The translations under genes and the position numbers were made by a program. Shown here piece by piece: positions 17,996-26,560 of a DNA stretch of 38,737 nucleotides; positions within the stretch are counted from its first letter, which is position 1, and each line of letters opens with the position of its first letter. This DNA comes from a virus: the IMG/VR virus record IMGVR_UViG_3300021599_001462, positions 1 to 38,737 of that record; one strand, 5' to 3'. The notes under the pieces were generated by a model that saw nothing but the letters and a program-made list of their open reading frames with translations, did no database searches and was not told the origin of the DNA.

Positions 17996-18619
17996 ATGAT
18001 TAAAAGTCTAAATAGAGATGATGTCCAAGTTACCCCATTTGTTGCTAAGAAACTCTGGAATCCTACAAATATTGAAGCTACGGATTTGATATTATGGATG
18101 TCTGGATCATTAAGTGGATCGATATCTCATATTTATATTGATTATGGTGACGGTACAAGTTTGCCTACAACAAATAGTTATTGTAATTTAGCGTTACAAC
18201 AACAAAGTGATGATTTTGTTCAATATCATCGTGGTTTAAACATTACAGGCACATTTTTCCCGGTAGGAAATCAATATTATAATTCGGCATCCAATCCAAC
18301 TAATACTGATGGTACTTATATGCGAATGGTATATAATACCAATAAACAATTATTTTACAACACATATAATAATCCAACTCAATTATGGGGTGTAGAAAAT
18401 TTCAATTTGGATACTACATATAGACTCTTGACAGATGTAATGGATGTATTCACAATTCCAACAATTAATTTCGGAGAAAAAATTTCTCCATATAGTGTAA
18501 CAATAATTGACGATCAAGATGATGCCAATTATGTAATTGTAGATGATGGAAATGAAAATTTAATACTTAGTGGAAGTTATTTTTCTACTTATCAAGAAAT
18601 AGAATTCACTGATATATGA
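17996..18619 (+). CDS. Virion structural protein, unknown
   Basis: A 207-residue protein beginning MIKSLNRDDVQVTPFVAKKL. It is aromatic- and Asn-rich (GLNITGTFFPVGNQYYN, GTYMRMVYNTNKQLFYNTYN), compatible with a beta-rich virion protein. Its stop overlaps the following ATG by four bases (18616-18619), which couples it to the propeller protein. No known domain is recognised. Its placement in an unbroken run of structural genes argues for a tail accessory role. Confidence 0.7.
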   Translation: MIKSLNRDDVQVTPFVAKKLWNPTNIEATDLILWMSGSLSGSISHIYIDYGDGTSLPTTNSYCNLALQQQSDDFVQYHRGLNITGTFFPVGNQYYNSASNPTNTDGTYMRMVYNTNKQLFYNTYNNPTQLWGVENFNLDTTYRLLTDVMDVFTIPTINFGEKISPYSVTIIDDQDDANYVIVDDGNENLILSGSYFSTYQEIEFTDI

Positions 18620-20931
18620 CCGATCCAATTTATAAATTAAAAACAGGATATTCAATTGCTGCTGACGGTGATTATGTAGCAGTTGGAAATCCTACATCTT
18701 TTTTATCCGGATCATTCGTATTAAATAATAAAGGATCGGTTGAAGTATTTAAATATTCTAAAACAACAGATGTATACGATCCCAATTTTATATTTTATAA
18801 ATACATAAATCCGGATGATTTTCCAGGATATTTGTCTGCGGATACCAGTAGTGTAGACACTACATATATTAATGCAGATACATCATCTGTTCCTATTTTA
18901 GGATTGAACATAGAAATTGATTTAGGTGGATGGAATCCTGTTATTTATGATGATTCTTATGGCTTATCTGTAGATGTATCCGGATCAATAGTAGTAATTG
19001 GAAATCCATATTATAGATTTTCATTGATTAACGGTTCTATAGTTTATACAGGTTCTTGTGTTGATATATACGATTTATCTGATTATTCAAGTAGTTATGT
19101 ATCTGGAACGGTTTATTATCCAAAATATAGTATTACAAATTCATTTGACAATCTAGAATATTCTACATTTGGTGAATCGGTTTCAATTTTTGAAAACAAA
19201 TTAGTAGTTGGATCAAGTAAAAATAATGCGGCTTATATATATACACAATCTCTTGGTGTATGGAACCATTATCAAACATTATCTCCTGGTGGATTACCTG
19301 CGGATTATTATTATGGTAGTGTAGTTAAGATTGATCCGAGTGGATCAAATAGAATAGTAGTTGGTAATAAATCAACAGGCAGTGCAGTTTTTGTATACGA
19401 ATTAAATACATCTACAAATCAATGGGTGGAAAATGATAGATTGGATCAAGACAGAAATATTACCGGTTCATTAAATTTCATTGATACCAAACCATATTTT
19501 CCTGGCAGTCAACCAAGCGGAAGTAATTATGGTAATTCGGTATCAATCTATGGAGATACAATTATGGTAGGTTCTCCAAATGACATGTATTATTATGAAT
19601 GGAGTGGTTCTACAGTTCTACGAAATAGAGGTGCAGTTTATTTTTGGAAAAAGTGTTCGGATGCAACTGATTGGTTTTTATTAGAAAAATCATTTGGAGA
19701 TGATAATATTTTAGAATCAAATAATTTAGGATATTCCGTTGACATTTACAAAGGCAATGCGATTGCTACCAGTACAAAAGATATTAGTCAATTTAGTTCT
19801 AGTTATATTAAAAATACAATTAATAAAAGATTTGATTGCAACCCAAATGACAATGTAATTGATACTTTAGGACAAATTGTTTACTATACATCATCACTAT
19901 CTACTTCACTATGGGAAGTAAAATCTGTAGTTACTAAAAAGAAAAAATATGGTTATCCATACACAACATTTGGATATAGTACTGCAATTACAGATAATAT
20001 AATATCAATTGGTTCCCCATTATTCTTGGTAAACCCAAATGAAATGACATCTTCCGTATATGATACCATAAATGGTTATTCATATATTTATAATTTTAAT
20101 GATCTAGTCACCAATTATCATATTGGAAATGTATTTTATAGAGATGGTAAGATTATTTTGTCAAATAGTGGTTCTATTTTTGATAATTTATTAAAAGATC
20201 GTTCTAATCCATTACAATCTAAATATGACATTGAATATAAGAGCAATGTTAAACTATATGAAAAACAAGTATTATGTAGAATTGAATCTGGAGAATTTAA
20301 CTATAGTACAAATCCTACATCATTAGTTCCAAATACATTTGATTTTGATATTGATGGTAATAAATATTTTGATTTTACCGACCTAGATTTGATATTAAAA
20401 TATATTAACTATCAAGTAAATGGTTCATATAATTGGTGGGATTATATGACATTTACAAATGAAGAACAATCACTATTTAATCTTTATTCTGTAGAATATA
20501 ACATTTCATCTAGTTATACAACCAATTATACTTCATTATTGTCATCAAACTATTATGATTTTGATATTGATGGTAATAATAAAGTTAATTTGAATGATAT
20601 GTACATACTGTGGAAGTATTTCAATGATAATTTGAATCAAACCGATATATTCAAGTATATAGAACCGAAGTCTATTAGAAAAACTGTACAAGAAATTGTA
20701 AGTTATATTGAACAAAAAACTGGTAAATTTGGTGGTAAGAGTATAAAAGAAGAATTTTTTGGATTTAATTATAGTTCTTCAATTGACCCAACTGGTTCTT
20801 ATTTAGCTCCATATATAACAACAGTAGGGCTTTATAGTGGTGCAGATTTGGTTGCGGTTGCTAAATTGGGTATGCCAATTAAAAATACTGGTGAATTACC
20901 ACTAAATATTTTTGTAAAATGGGATATTTAA
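18616..20931 (+). CDS. Beta-propeller adhesin-like tail protein with dockerin-like pair
   Basis: A 771-residue protein. About seven blade-like repeats of the FG-GAP/integrin-alpha kind are visible, near residues 11, 115, 185, 232, 305, 371 and 452: GYSIAADGDYVAVGNP, YGLSVDVSGSIVVIGNP, FGESVSIFENKLVVGS, YGNSVSIYGDTIMVGSP, FGYSTAITDNIISIGSP and weaker copies. Residues 576-591 and 648-663 carry two EF-hand-like calcium loops with dockerin spacing (DIDGNKYFDFTD and DIDGNNKVNLND), each followed by a helix LILKYI or ILWKYF. The C-terminus (YITTVGLYSGADLVAVAKLG) repeats the end of the 16877 gene product. It looks like a surface-exposed adhesion or assembly protein; the ligand is unknown. Confidence 0.72.
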   Translation: MTDPIYKLKTGYSIAADGDYVAVGNPTSFLSGSFVLNNKGSVEVFKYSKTTDVYDPNFIFYKYINPDDFPGYLSADTSSVDTTYINADTSSVPILGLNIEIDLGGWNPVIYDDSYGLSVDVSGSIVVIGNPYYRFSLINGSIVYTGSCVDIYDLSDYSSSYVSGTVYYPKYSITNSFDNLEYSTFGESVSIFENKLVVGSSKNNAAYIYTQSLGVWNHYQTLSPGGLPADYYYGSVVKIDPSGSNRIVVGNKSTGSAVFVYELNTSTNQWVENDRLDQDRNITGSLNFIDTKPYFPGSQPSGSNYGNSVSIYGDTIMVGSPNDMYYYEWSGSTVLRNRGAVYFWKKCSDATDWFLLEKSFGDDNILESNNLGYSVDIYKGNAIATSTKDISQFSSSYIKNTINKRFDCNPNDNVIDTLGQIVYYTSSLSTSLWEVKSVVTKKKKYGYPYTTFGYSTAITDNIISIGSPLFLVNPNEMTSSVYDTINGYSYIYNFNDLVTNYHIGNVFYRDGKIILSNSGSIFDNLLKDRSNPLQSKYDIEYKSNVKLYEKQVLCRIESGEFNYSTNPTSLVPNTFDFDIDGNKYFDFTDLDLILKYINYQVNGSYNWWDYMTFTNEEQSLFNLYSVEYNISSSYTTNYTSLLSSNYYDFDIDGNNKVNLNDMYILWKYFNDNLNQTDIFKYIEPKSIRKTVQEIVSYIEQKTGKFGGKSIKEEFFGFNYSSSIDPTGSYLAPYITTVGLYSGADLVAVAKLGMPIKNTGELPLNIFVKWDI
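20341..20625 (+). other. Dockerin type I-like duplicated calcium-binding module
   Basis: Within the propeller protein. Loop 1 begins at 20341 and loop 2 at 20557, 72 codons apart. Both begin with the residues DFDIDGN and keep Asp/Asn at loop positions 1, 3, 5, 9 and 12, as in cellulosome dockerins. It interrupts the C-terminal module shared with the 16877 product. Confidence 0.6.
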
Positions 20932-20934
20932 ACA

Positions 20935-20942
20935 TATTTATA
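20935..20942 (+). promoter_or_regulatory. TATTTATA box before gene at 20960
   Basis: Exact TATTTATA in the 28-base gap after the propeller gene, 17 bases before the ATG at 20960. The purine run AAAAGAAAG between them could serve as a weak ribosome site. Confidence 0.35.
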
Positions 20943-20959
20943 AAAAGAAAGTATAATAT

Positions 20960-21256
20960 ATGCCAACACCAGTAAACAGAGAATCTTTAAACAAGAGTCT
21001 AGAACAAAGATATCAATCTCAAAGTTCAGGAGGTGCATTTAATGCTAAAGATATCAATACCAAACCAGATTCTATAACAACTGGTCCAAATCCTTCTGCA
21101 AAGGGTCAACAATTTACAATTGATAAAGGTGGATTTAGAGTAAAACAACCAATTGGATTGTCAGATTTAGCGGATGTTCCAGATAGAAAAAATAGTACAT
21201 CTAAAGAATTATCATCATTGGTAAAGGGTTTTAATAATAAAAAATATAAAGGATAA
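20960..21256 (+). CDS. Small hydrophilic protein, unknown
   Basis: A 98-residue protein, polar and probably poorly folded: MPTPVNRESLNKSLEQRYQS, then GGAFNAKDINTKPDSITTGP, and a C-terminus SLVKGFNNKKYKG. It has no cysteine and no hydrophobic core. It stands between the adhesin block and the DNA-metabolism island. Similar small proteins in phage structural clusters may be head or tail decoration or scaffolding parts, but nothing here proves it. Confidence 0.65.
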   Translation: MPTPVNRESLNKSLEQRYQSQSSGGAFNAKDINTKPDSITTGPNPSAKGQQFTIDKGGFRVKQPIGLSDLADVPDRKNSTSKELSSLVKGFNNKKYKG

Positions 21257-21279
21257 TAACATATACTATATATTAGTAT

Positions 21280-21846
21280 ATGGTTATATTAGGTTTAGAT
21301 TCATCCACATCAGTTACAGGTTGGGCATTTAGTAAAGACGGAAAAGTCTTAGATGCCGGTTATATTGATACCAAAAAATTTGAAACAACAAAAGAGAAAA
21401 CTTTTTTTGTTATATCCGAATTGGAAAAGAATCTGTTAATTAAAGATGTTACCGTCATTAATTTAGAAGCCGCTTTAAGTGGATTTGCTGGTGGATTCAC
21501 ATCACAACAAGTTATAATTACATTGGCTCGTCATAACGCAGTCTTTGCTTATATTATTGAAGAACACTTTAAAGTCAAGGTAAATCTGTTATCGGTTAAT
21601 ACTATGCGTAAACAATTATTTGGTAAGTGTAGAATTAAAGGCGTTAAATCAAAAGAATTTGTAAAATGTGAATTGGAATCACTTTGTCCTGATGTAGTTA
21701 AATTTACTGTTCTTAACAAAAAGGGTAATTGGGATGAACGAAATGGTGATATGTATGATGGTATAGTCTGCGCATTATACAAAGATGAACCGCAACAAAA
21801 TAATAGAGTTAGCAAAAAAGATAAAAGCATTAGCCGAAAAGGGTAA
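21280..21846 (+). CDS. RuvC-like Holliday junction resolvase
   Basis: A 188-residue RNase H-fold nuclease. The first acidic motif is in VILGLDSSTSVTGWA (D7), the second in VTVINLEAAL (about E66), and the last in NGDMYDGIVCALY (about residues 150-162). This is the RuvC arrangement of D, E and D-x-x-D. The length is close to bacterial RuvC (about 170). Resolvases of this type cut branched DNA, in phages before packaging or during recombination; T4 uses the unrelated endonuclease VII for this job. It opens a run of DNA genes. Its last 62 bases overlap the next gene in another frame. Confidence 0.82.
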   Translation: MVILGLDSSTSVTGWAFSKDGKVLDAGYIDTKKFETTKEKTFFVISELEKNLLIKDVTVINLEAALSGFAGGFTSQQVIITLARHNAVFAYIIEEHFKVKVNLLSVNTMRKQLFGKCRIKGVKSKEFVKCELESLCPDVVKFTVLNKKGNWDERNGDMYDGIVCALYKDEPQQNNRVSKKDKSISRKG

Positions 21847-22447
21847 GGGCGGAGAAAGAAATGCGGCTAAAGAAAAGTTAGAACGGATATGTCAAAAATA
21901 TAATATATCCAAAAGTGAATTATCTACATCGGAAGAAGCTAAAAATTATTACATTGTAATAAATGATTCAAATGAAAGAGAATTGCTTATTAATGTATGT
22001 TGTATGATATTGGATGTTCCTGGATTCAAATGGAAAGAAAAAAATAATTGTATTTGTATTCATATTACTCAACCAGAATATGAAAATATTAATAGTGCAT
22101 TTGAATATTATAGAGACATGTACAATGACTATAAAAGATATTTGATGCAAGGAATAATTTCTAGACATGCAATTGGATATATCCCAAAACATCAAACATA
22201 TACTCAAGAAAATATTCAACAAGATATTCCACCCACTCCATCCGAAGATATTAAAGACGAAGAAAAAGAACAAAAAACCGAAGGAAATGATGATGAAACA
22301 TCAAGTGAAAGTAAAAATTCCGAAGATAAATCTGAAGATGTTGAAAAAGAAAAACCGATTGATCCAATCAAGTTGATGAAAATTGCAGTTGCATTGGATA
22401 AGAAACCGTGGGTGAAAAATGATCCAAATAAAAAGTTGATAGAATAA
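21785..22447 (+). CDS. DUF2786-like protein
   Basis: A 220-residue protein. Its first 50 residues (KIIELAKKIKALAEKGKGGE, NAAKEKLERICQKYNISKSE) match the N-terminal helical pattern of DUF2786, a domain found in phage and bacterial proteins of unknown function. The middle is mixed alpha/beta with ITQPEYENINSAFEYYRDMY. Residues about 140-195 are a low-complexity Glu/Asp/Lys/Ser linker, and the C-terminus (DPIKLMKIAVALDKKPWVKN) is again ordered-looking. The ATG lies 62 bases inside the resolvase gene; this start is kept because the domain begins right at it. Possible role in DNA metabolism by neighbourhood only. Confidence 0.75.
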   Translation: MNRNKIIELAKKIKALAEKGKGGERNAAKEKLERICQKYNISKSELSTSEEAKNYYIVINDSNERELLINVCCMILDVPGFKWKEKNNCICIHITQPEYENINSAFEYYRDMYNDYKRYLMQGIISRHAIGYIPKHQTYTQENIQQDIPPTPSEDIKDEEKEQKTEGNDDETSSESKNSEDKSEDVEKEKPIDPIKLMKIAVALDKKPWVKNDPNKKLIE

Positions 22448-22471
22448 GACTTTTATTGTAAAGTATAGTTA

Positions 22472-23422
22472 ATGTTGTTATATCAAGAGACAATTGTATC
22501 CGTTTTAAATAAACTGTTACATCAAGTTCCTAAGATTCGTAAGGGAACTGATGCAGTTTATCATTGTCCATCTTGCAAACATTACAAAAGAAAACTAGAA
22601 ATTAATTTACATACAGGTAAGTATAATTGTTGGGTATGTGGATTTAGTGGAACAAGTTTCAAGACTTTATTTAAGAAATTAAATGCTCCAGCAGAATATT
22701 ATACAACAATTGGATTAAGTCAAAAATCTTTTTCTAAGAAACTAACCACAGAATTTTCTATTTCTTTTGAAGATGAACCAGAAGAACTAAAATTGGTTAA
22801 GTTGCCTAAAGAATTTAAACCAATCAATGAACCCGTGAATGAACTGGAATATAAACATGCATTAAAATATCTAAAGTCTAGAAATATAACTAAGAATGAT
22901 ATTATTAGATACAACATTGGATATTGTACTGAAGGTGATTTGAAAAACAGAGTGGTAATACCATCATATGACAACAATGGCATATTAAATTTTTATACAG
23001 CTAGAAGTTTTTTTGAAACTAAAGGATTGAAATATGTTAGTTGTTCATCATCAAAGAATATTATTGGATTTGAATTATTTATTAACTTTGAACAACCAAT
23101 AACATTAGTGGAAGGTCCATTTGATGCTATTGCAGTAAAAAATAATTGTATACCATTGTTTGGTAAGACAATGAGTAAGCAATTAAAATTAAAATTATTA
23201 GAACACGATGTACCGATGGTACATATTTTATTAGACAATGATGCGATAAAAGATTCCATCAAAATCTGTGAATTTCTAATCAAGAATAGTATTCCAACTA
23301 AATTAATAATGTTGGACGGTAAAGATCCAAGCGTAATAGGTTTTGAAAAAACTTGGCAACTGATAGATAGTTGTGATACGATGGACTTTGAAAAGTTATT
23401 TAAGTTAAAACTAAGAATATAA
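22472..23422 (+). CDS. DNA primase, zinc-finger and Toprim type (gp61-like)
   Basis: A 316-residue protein. A CHC2/T4-type zinc ribbon is visible with C32 and C35 (CPSC), then C53 and C56 (CWVC). The Toprim domain follows: ITLVEGPFDAIAV (catalytic Glu, about residue 214) and VHILLDNDAIKD (Asp pair, about 252-254). Length and layout fit T4 gp61, which works with the replicative helicase to make lagging-strand RNA primers. It is followed one base later (TAATATG) by the Mre11-Rad50 gene, so replication and recombination functions are grouped. High confidence on primase family. Confidence 0.88.
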   Translation: MLLYQETIVSVLNKLLHQVPKIRKGTDAVYHCPSCKHYKRKLEINLHTGKYNCWVCGFSGTSFKTLFKKLNAPAEYYTTIGLSQKSFSKKLTTEFSISFEDEPEELKLVKLPKEFKPINEPVNELEYKHALKYLKSRNITKNDIIRYNIGYCTEGDLKNRVVIPSYDNNGILNFYTARSFFETKGLKYVSCSSSKNIIGFELFINFEQPITLVEGPFDAIAVKNNCIPLFGKTMSKQLKLKLLEHDVPMVHILLDNDAIKDSIKICEFLIKNSIPTKLIMLDGKDPSVIGFEKTWQLIDSCDTMDFEKLFKLKLRI

Positions 23423-23423
23423 T

Positions 23424-25727
23424 ATGGCAAAATATCTTAAATCAGATATAGAAAAATTCAAGAATGTATTTCACATTGCAGATATTCATTTGCGTCTTAC
23501 AAAGAGACATGATGAATACAATCAAGTATTTGAAAGATTGTATAAAGCAGTAGAAAAGACACCTGCGGAAACTGTAGTTACCGTATTGGGAGATGTTTTG
23601 CATTCAAAGAGCGATCTTTCACCAGAATGTGTAAAGATTACAACTGAATTTCTACAAAACCTAGCAGATAGAAGACCTACAGTATTGATTGCGGGTAATC
23701 ATGATGCTACATTAGCTAATAAAAATAGATTAGATAGTTTGAGTCCAATTGTTGACGCAATTAATCATAAAAACTTATTTTATCTAAAGGATTCTGGACT
23801 TTATATCTTAGGAGATATTCTATTTAATCATTATAGTGTCTTTGACGAACCAGATAAGTATATTAAAGCGAAGGATATTCCCAAGGTTTATTTAAACGAA
23901 ACTCGTTATAAAATTGCTTTATTTCACGGACCAGTAAATAATGCAATTACAGATGTAGGATATAAAGTTGCAAGTAGAACCATCACAAATCAAATCTTTG
24001 ATGGACATGACATTGTATTGTTAGGTGATATTCACAGACATCAAGTTTTAAATCAATCCGAACCAATTATTGTATATGTAGGTTCATTGATTCAACAGAA
24101 TCATGGAGAAGAATTAAAAGGACATGGTTTTGTATTCTGGGATTTGAAGACTAAAGTATTTAAACACTTTGAAATTCCAAATGATTACGGTTTTTATACC
24201 GCAGAAATTAACAAAGGTAAGTTGACTACTGATATATCTGATATGCCTAAGAAGGCAAGATTGAGATTGAAGTGTTTTGAAAGTGTTGCTACTGAAGTTA
24301 AATCTGTATTATCACATATTCGTGAAAAATCTGATGTTACTGAAGTAACTTATGTTCGTGTAGATTCACCTAATACATCATCTAATAATATTATTGACAA
24401 CAGTAATTTTAATTTGACTGATGTATCTGATGTGGATTACCAAAATAAGTTAATCACTGACTATCTTAATAATAAGAATGTAAGTCCTACAAAAGACACA
24501 CTTGAAAAGATTTATAAGATAAATAAAGATTTAAATGCATCTTTGGAAAAAGAATCTATCGTTAGAAATATTAGATGGAAACCTAAGAAGTTTGAATTTG
24601 ACAATATGTTTAGTTATGGTGAAGACAATGTTATTGACTTTACCAAGATGCATAATGTAGTTGGATTATTTGCTAATAATGCTGCGGGTAAATCAAGTGT
24701 ATTATCAGCATTATCTTTTTGTATTTTTGATAAATGTGATAGAGCGTTCAAAGCATCTCACATTCTTAATACACAAAAGATGACATTCCGTTGCAAGTTT
24801 AACTTTGAAGTTAACGGTGTAGATTTCTTCATTGAAAGAAAAGGACATGCGGATAAAAAGGGAAATGTCAAAGTAGATGTAAAGTTCTGGAAAGAAGAAG
24901 GTGGTAAAGTTGTAGAACTTAATGGTGAAGCTCGTAGAAGTACTAATGATATCATTCGTGATTATGTTGGTACATATGACGACTTTATTTTAACTGTCTT
25001 GAGCATCCAAAACAATAAGGTTGGTTCATTCGTAGATATGGGACAAACAGAAAGAAAAGATCTGTTGGCCCAATTCATGGGACTAACTATATTTGACAGT
25101 TTGTATAACGATGCGTCTGATAAGACTAAAGAAATCAATTCGTTGTTAAAGAATTTCAAGAACAATGATTATACTCAGAAGTTGTTGAATTTAAATGCCG
25201 ACATAGAAAACTTTTCTGGTTCACTTAGAAATGAAAATTCTAATTTAGAAAAACTATCTAATCAAAGAGATTCTGAAAATGATAGATTATTAGATGAAAC
25301 CAAAAAACTAATTAATGTTAACGGTAATATTATTGATATTGTTTCTCTTGAATCAAAAAAAGTTTCATTAGAAAATTCTATATCAACACAATCTTCCAGT
25401 TTAAATTCATATAAGTCCCAGTTGTTATCTGTTGAATCAACATATAAGGAATATGATGAAATTATAAAGAATTATGATAATGATGATATTACAACTAAGT
25501 ATGAATCATTTAAAGAACTAGAAACATCTTTAAGTCAAAAAGAACAGTTTATTGAAAAGAAGAAGATTGTTGTAACATCCAAATTACAAAAACTAAAGAA
25601 ATTGGAAGAACATAAGTATGATCCAAATTGTACTTTTTGTACAACCAATGTATTCGTTAAAGATGCAATTAAAACAAGAGAAGAACTTGATAAAAGATCA
25701 TTGGAAAGAATACAACGATATTCATAA
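23424..25727 (+). CDS. Mre11-Rad50 fusion (gp47-gp46), N-terminal part, frameshifted
   Basis: A 767-residue frame. Residues 1 to about 340 are a Mre11/SbcD-type phosphoesterase: VFHIADIHLRL, VLGDVLH, IAGNHDA, LFHGPV, LLGDIHRHQ. From about residue 378 a Rad50/SbcC ATPase begins: WKPKKFEFDNMFSYGEDNVI, Walker A-like FANNAAGKSS (about 415-425), Q-loop LTVLSIQNNKVGSF, a coiled coil, and the zinc hook DPNCTFCTTN (about 733-742). The frame stops at 25727, shortly after the hook. The second coiled coil and Walker B half continue in another frame from about 25696, so the gene is interrupted by a one-base shift. T4 has these two activities in separate genes 47 and 46; they process DNA ends for recombination-dependent replication. 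Confidence 0.88.
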   Translation: MAKYLKSDIEKFKNVFHIADIHLRLTKRHDEYNQVFERLYKAVEKTPAETVVTVLGDVLHSKSDLSPECVKITTEFLQNLADRRPTVLIAGNHDATLANKNRLDSLSPIVDAINHKNLFYLKDSGLYILGDILFNHYSVFDEPDKYIKAKDIPKVYLNETRYKIALFHGPVNNAITDVGYKVASRTITNQIFDGHDIVLLGDIHRHQVLNQSEPIIVYVGSLIQQNHGEELKGHGFVFWDLKTKVFKHFEIPNDYGFYTAEINKGKLTTDISDMPKKARLRLKCFESVATEVKSVLSHIREKSDVTEVTYVRVDSPNTSSNNIIDNSNFNLTDVSDVDYQNKLITDYLNNKNVSPTKDTLEKIYKINKDLNASLEKESIVRNIRWKPKKFEFDNMFSYGEDNVIDFTKMHNVVGLFANNAAGKSSVLSALSFCIFDKCDRAFKASHILNTQKMTFRCKFNFEVNGVDFFIERKGHADKKGNVKVDVKFWKEEGGKVVELNGEARRSTNDIIRDYVGTYDDFILTVLSIQNNKVGSFVDMGQTERKDLLAQFMGLTIFDSLYNDASDKTKEINSLLKNFKNNDYTQKLLNLNADIENFSGSLRNENSNLEKLSNQRDSENDRLLDETKKLINVNGNIIDIVSLESKKVSLENSISTQSSSLNSYKSQLLSVESTYKEYDEIIKNYDNDDITTKYESFKELETSLSQKEQFIEKKKIVVTSKLQKLKKLEEHKYDPNCTFCTTNVFVKDAIKTREELDKRSLERIQRYS

Positions 25728-26532
25728 ATTACATGTTGAAACACAGATTAAAATTAACAAATTAAATACTGAAATCTTAAAGTTATCAAATAATATTAGT
25801 TCCAATCAGAATTCATTAATTAATATTGATAGTCAAATCAAGGAATATTATAATAATAAAGATGCGATTGAATTTAATAAGACTGTTAAAGATACAATTG
25901 ATTCAATTAAATCTAATATTAAAACAATTGACTTGGAAATTAAGAATGTAAATAATAACATCATTAATTATAATACTAAGATTTCTGGATTTGAAGAACA
26001 ACGAAAGACTATTCAAAAGTCAATTGAAGATGTAAAAGTACTTGAAGTTGAATATGAAGCTTATCAATTGTATACAAATGCAATTTCTAGAGATGGTATT
26101 CCATATGAATTGATTAGTCGAGCTTTACCAACTATTGAAAAGGAAGTAAATAACATATTAAACCAAATAGTAGAATTTACTGTAATCTTACAGACCGATG
26201 GTAAAAATGTAACTACACATATTAATTATGAAGATAAACGATGGCCATTAGAGTTGGCGAGTGGTATGGAACGATTTGTTAGTTCATTGGCTATGAGAGT
26301 AGCGTTAATTAACATTAGTAATCTACCAAGACCCAATTTTATAGCTATAGATGAAGGATTTGGATGTGCTGATGCCGATAATTTATCATCTATGGGTGCT
26401 TTATTTGCGTTTTTGAAGACTAACTTTGATTTCGTATGGATTATTAGTCATTTGGATAGTATGAGAGATATGGTTGACAATAGACTTGAAATTAAGAAAG
26501 AAAACGGGTTCTCTAAAGTTAATTATGTATAA
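25618..26532 (+). CDS. Mre11-Rad50 fusion, C-terminal ATPase half (other frame)
   Basis: A 304-codon frame. Its first 26 residues, before 25696, are probably not translated as such, since they are the zinc-hook region read out of frame. From DHWKEYNDIHKLHVETQ onward it is the returning Rad50 coiled coil, then the C-terminal ATPase lobe: signature ELASGMERFVSSLAMRVAL, Walker B FIAIDEGFGCADADN and the H-loop WIISHLD. Dropping one A from the AAAA at 25692-25695 joins it to the previous frame as one 1035-residue protein. It is not a free-standing gene as far as can be seen: no ribosome site, and it lacks its own Walker A. Either the base is an error or expression needs a +1 shift. Confidence 0.85.
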   Translation: MIQIVLFVQPMYSLKMQLKQEKNLIKDHWKEYNDIHKLHVETQIKINKLNTEILKLSNNISSNQNSLINIDSQIKEYYNNKDAIEFNKTVKDTIDSIKSNIKTIDLEIKNVNNNIINYNTKISGFEEQRKTIQKSIEDVKVLEVEYEAYQLYTNAISRDGIPYELISRALPTIEKEVNNILNQIVEFTVILQTDGKNVTTHINYEDKRWPLELASGMERFVSSLAMRVALINISNLPRPNFIAIDEGFGCADADNLSSMGALFAFLKTNFDFVWIISHLDSMRDMVDNRLEIKKENGFSKVNYV

Positions 26533-26546
26533 TTAATGGGTATATA

Positions 26547-26554
26547 TATTTATA
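26547..26554 (+). promoter_or_regulatory. TATTTATA box before gene at 26561
   Basis: Exact TATTTATA six bases (GTATAT) upstream of the ATG at 26561, in the 28-base gap that separates the DNA-metabolism genes from the fibre gene. A new unit starting here would fit the change of function. Confidence 0.4.
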
Positions 26555-26560
26555 GTATAT

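Noticed and set aside
25618-25695. ATG at 25618 as a true start of a separate Rad50 C-terminal protein
   Set aside because: The first 26 codons are the zinc-hook region in the wrong frame, with no ribosome site; the protein would lack Walker A.
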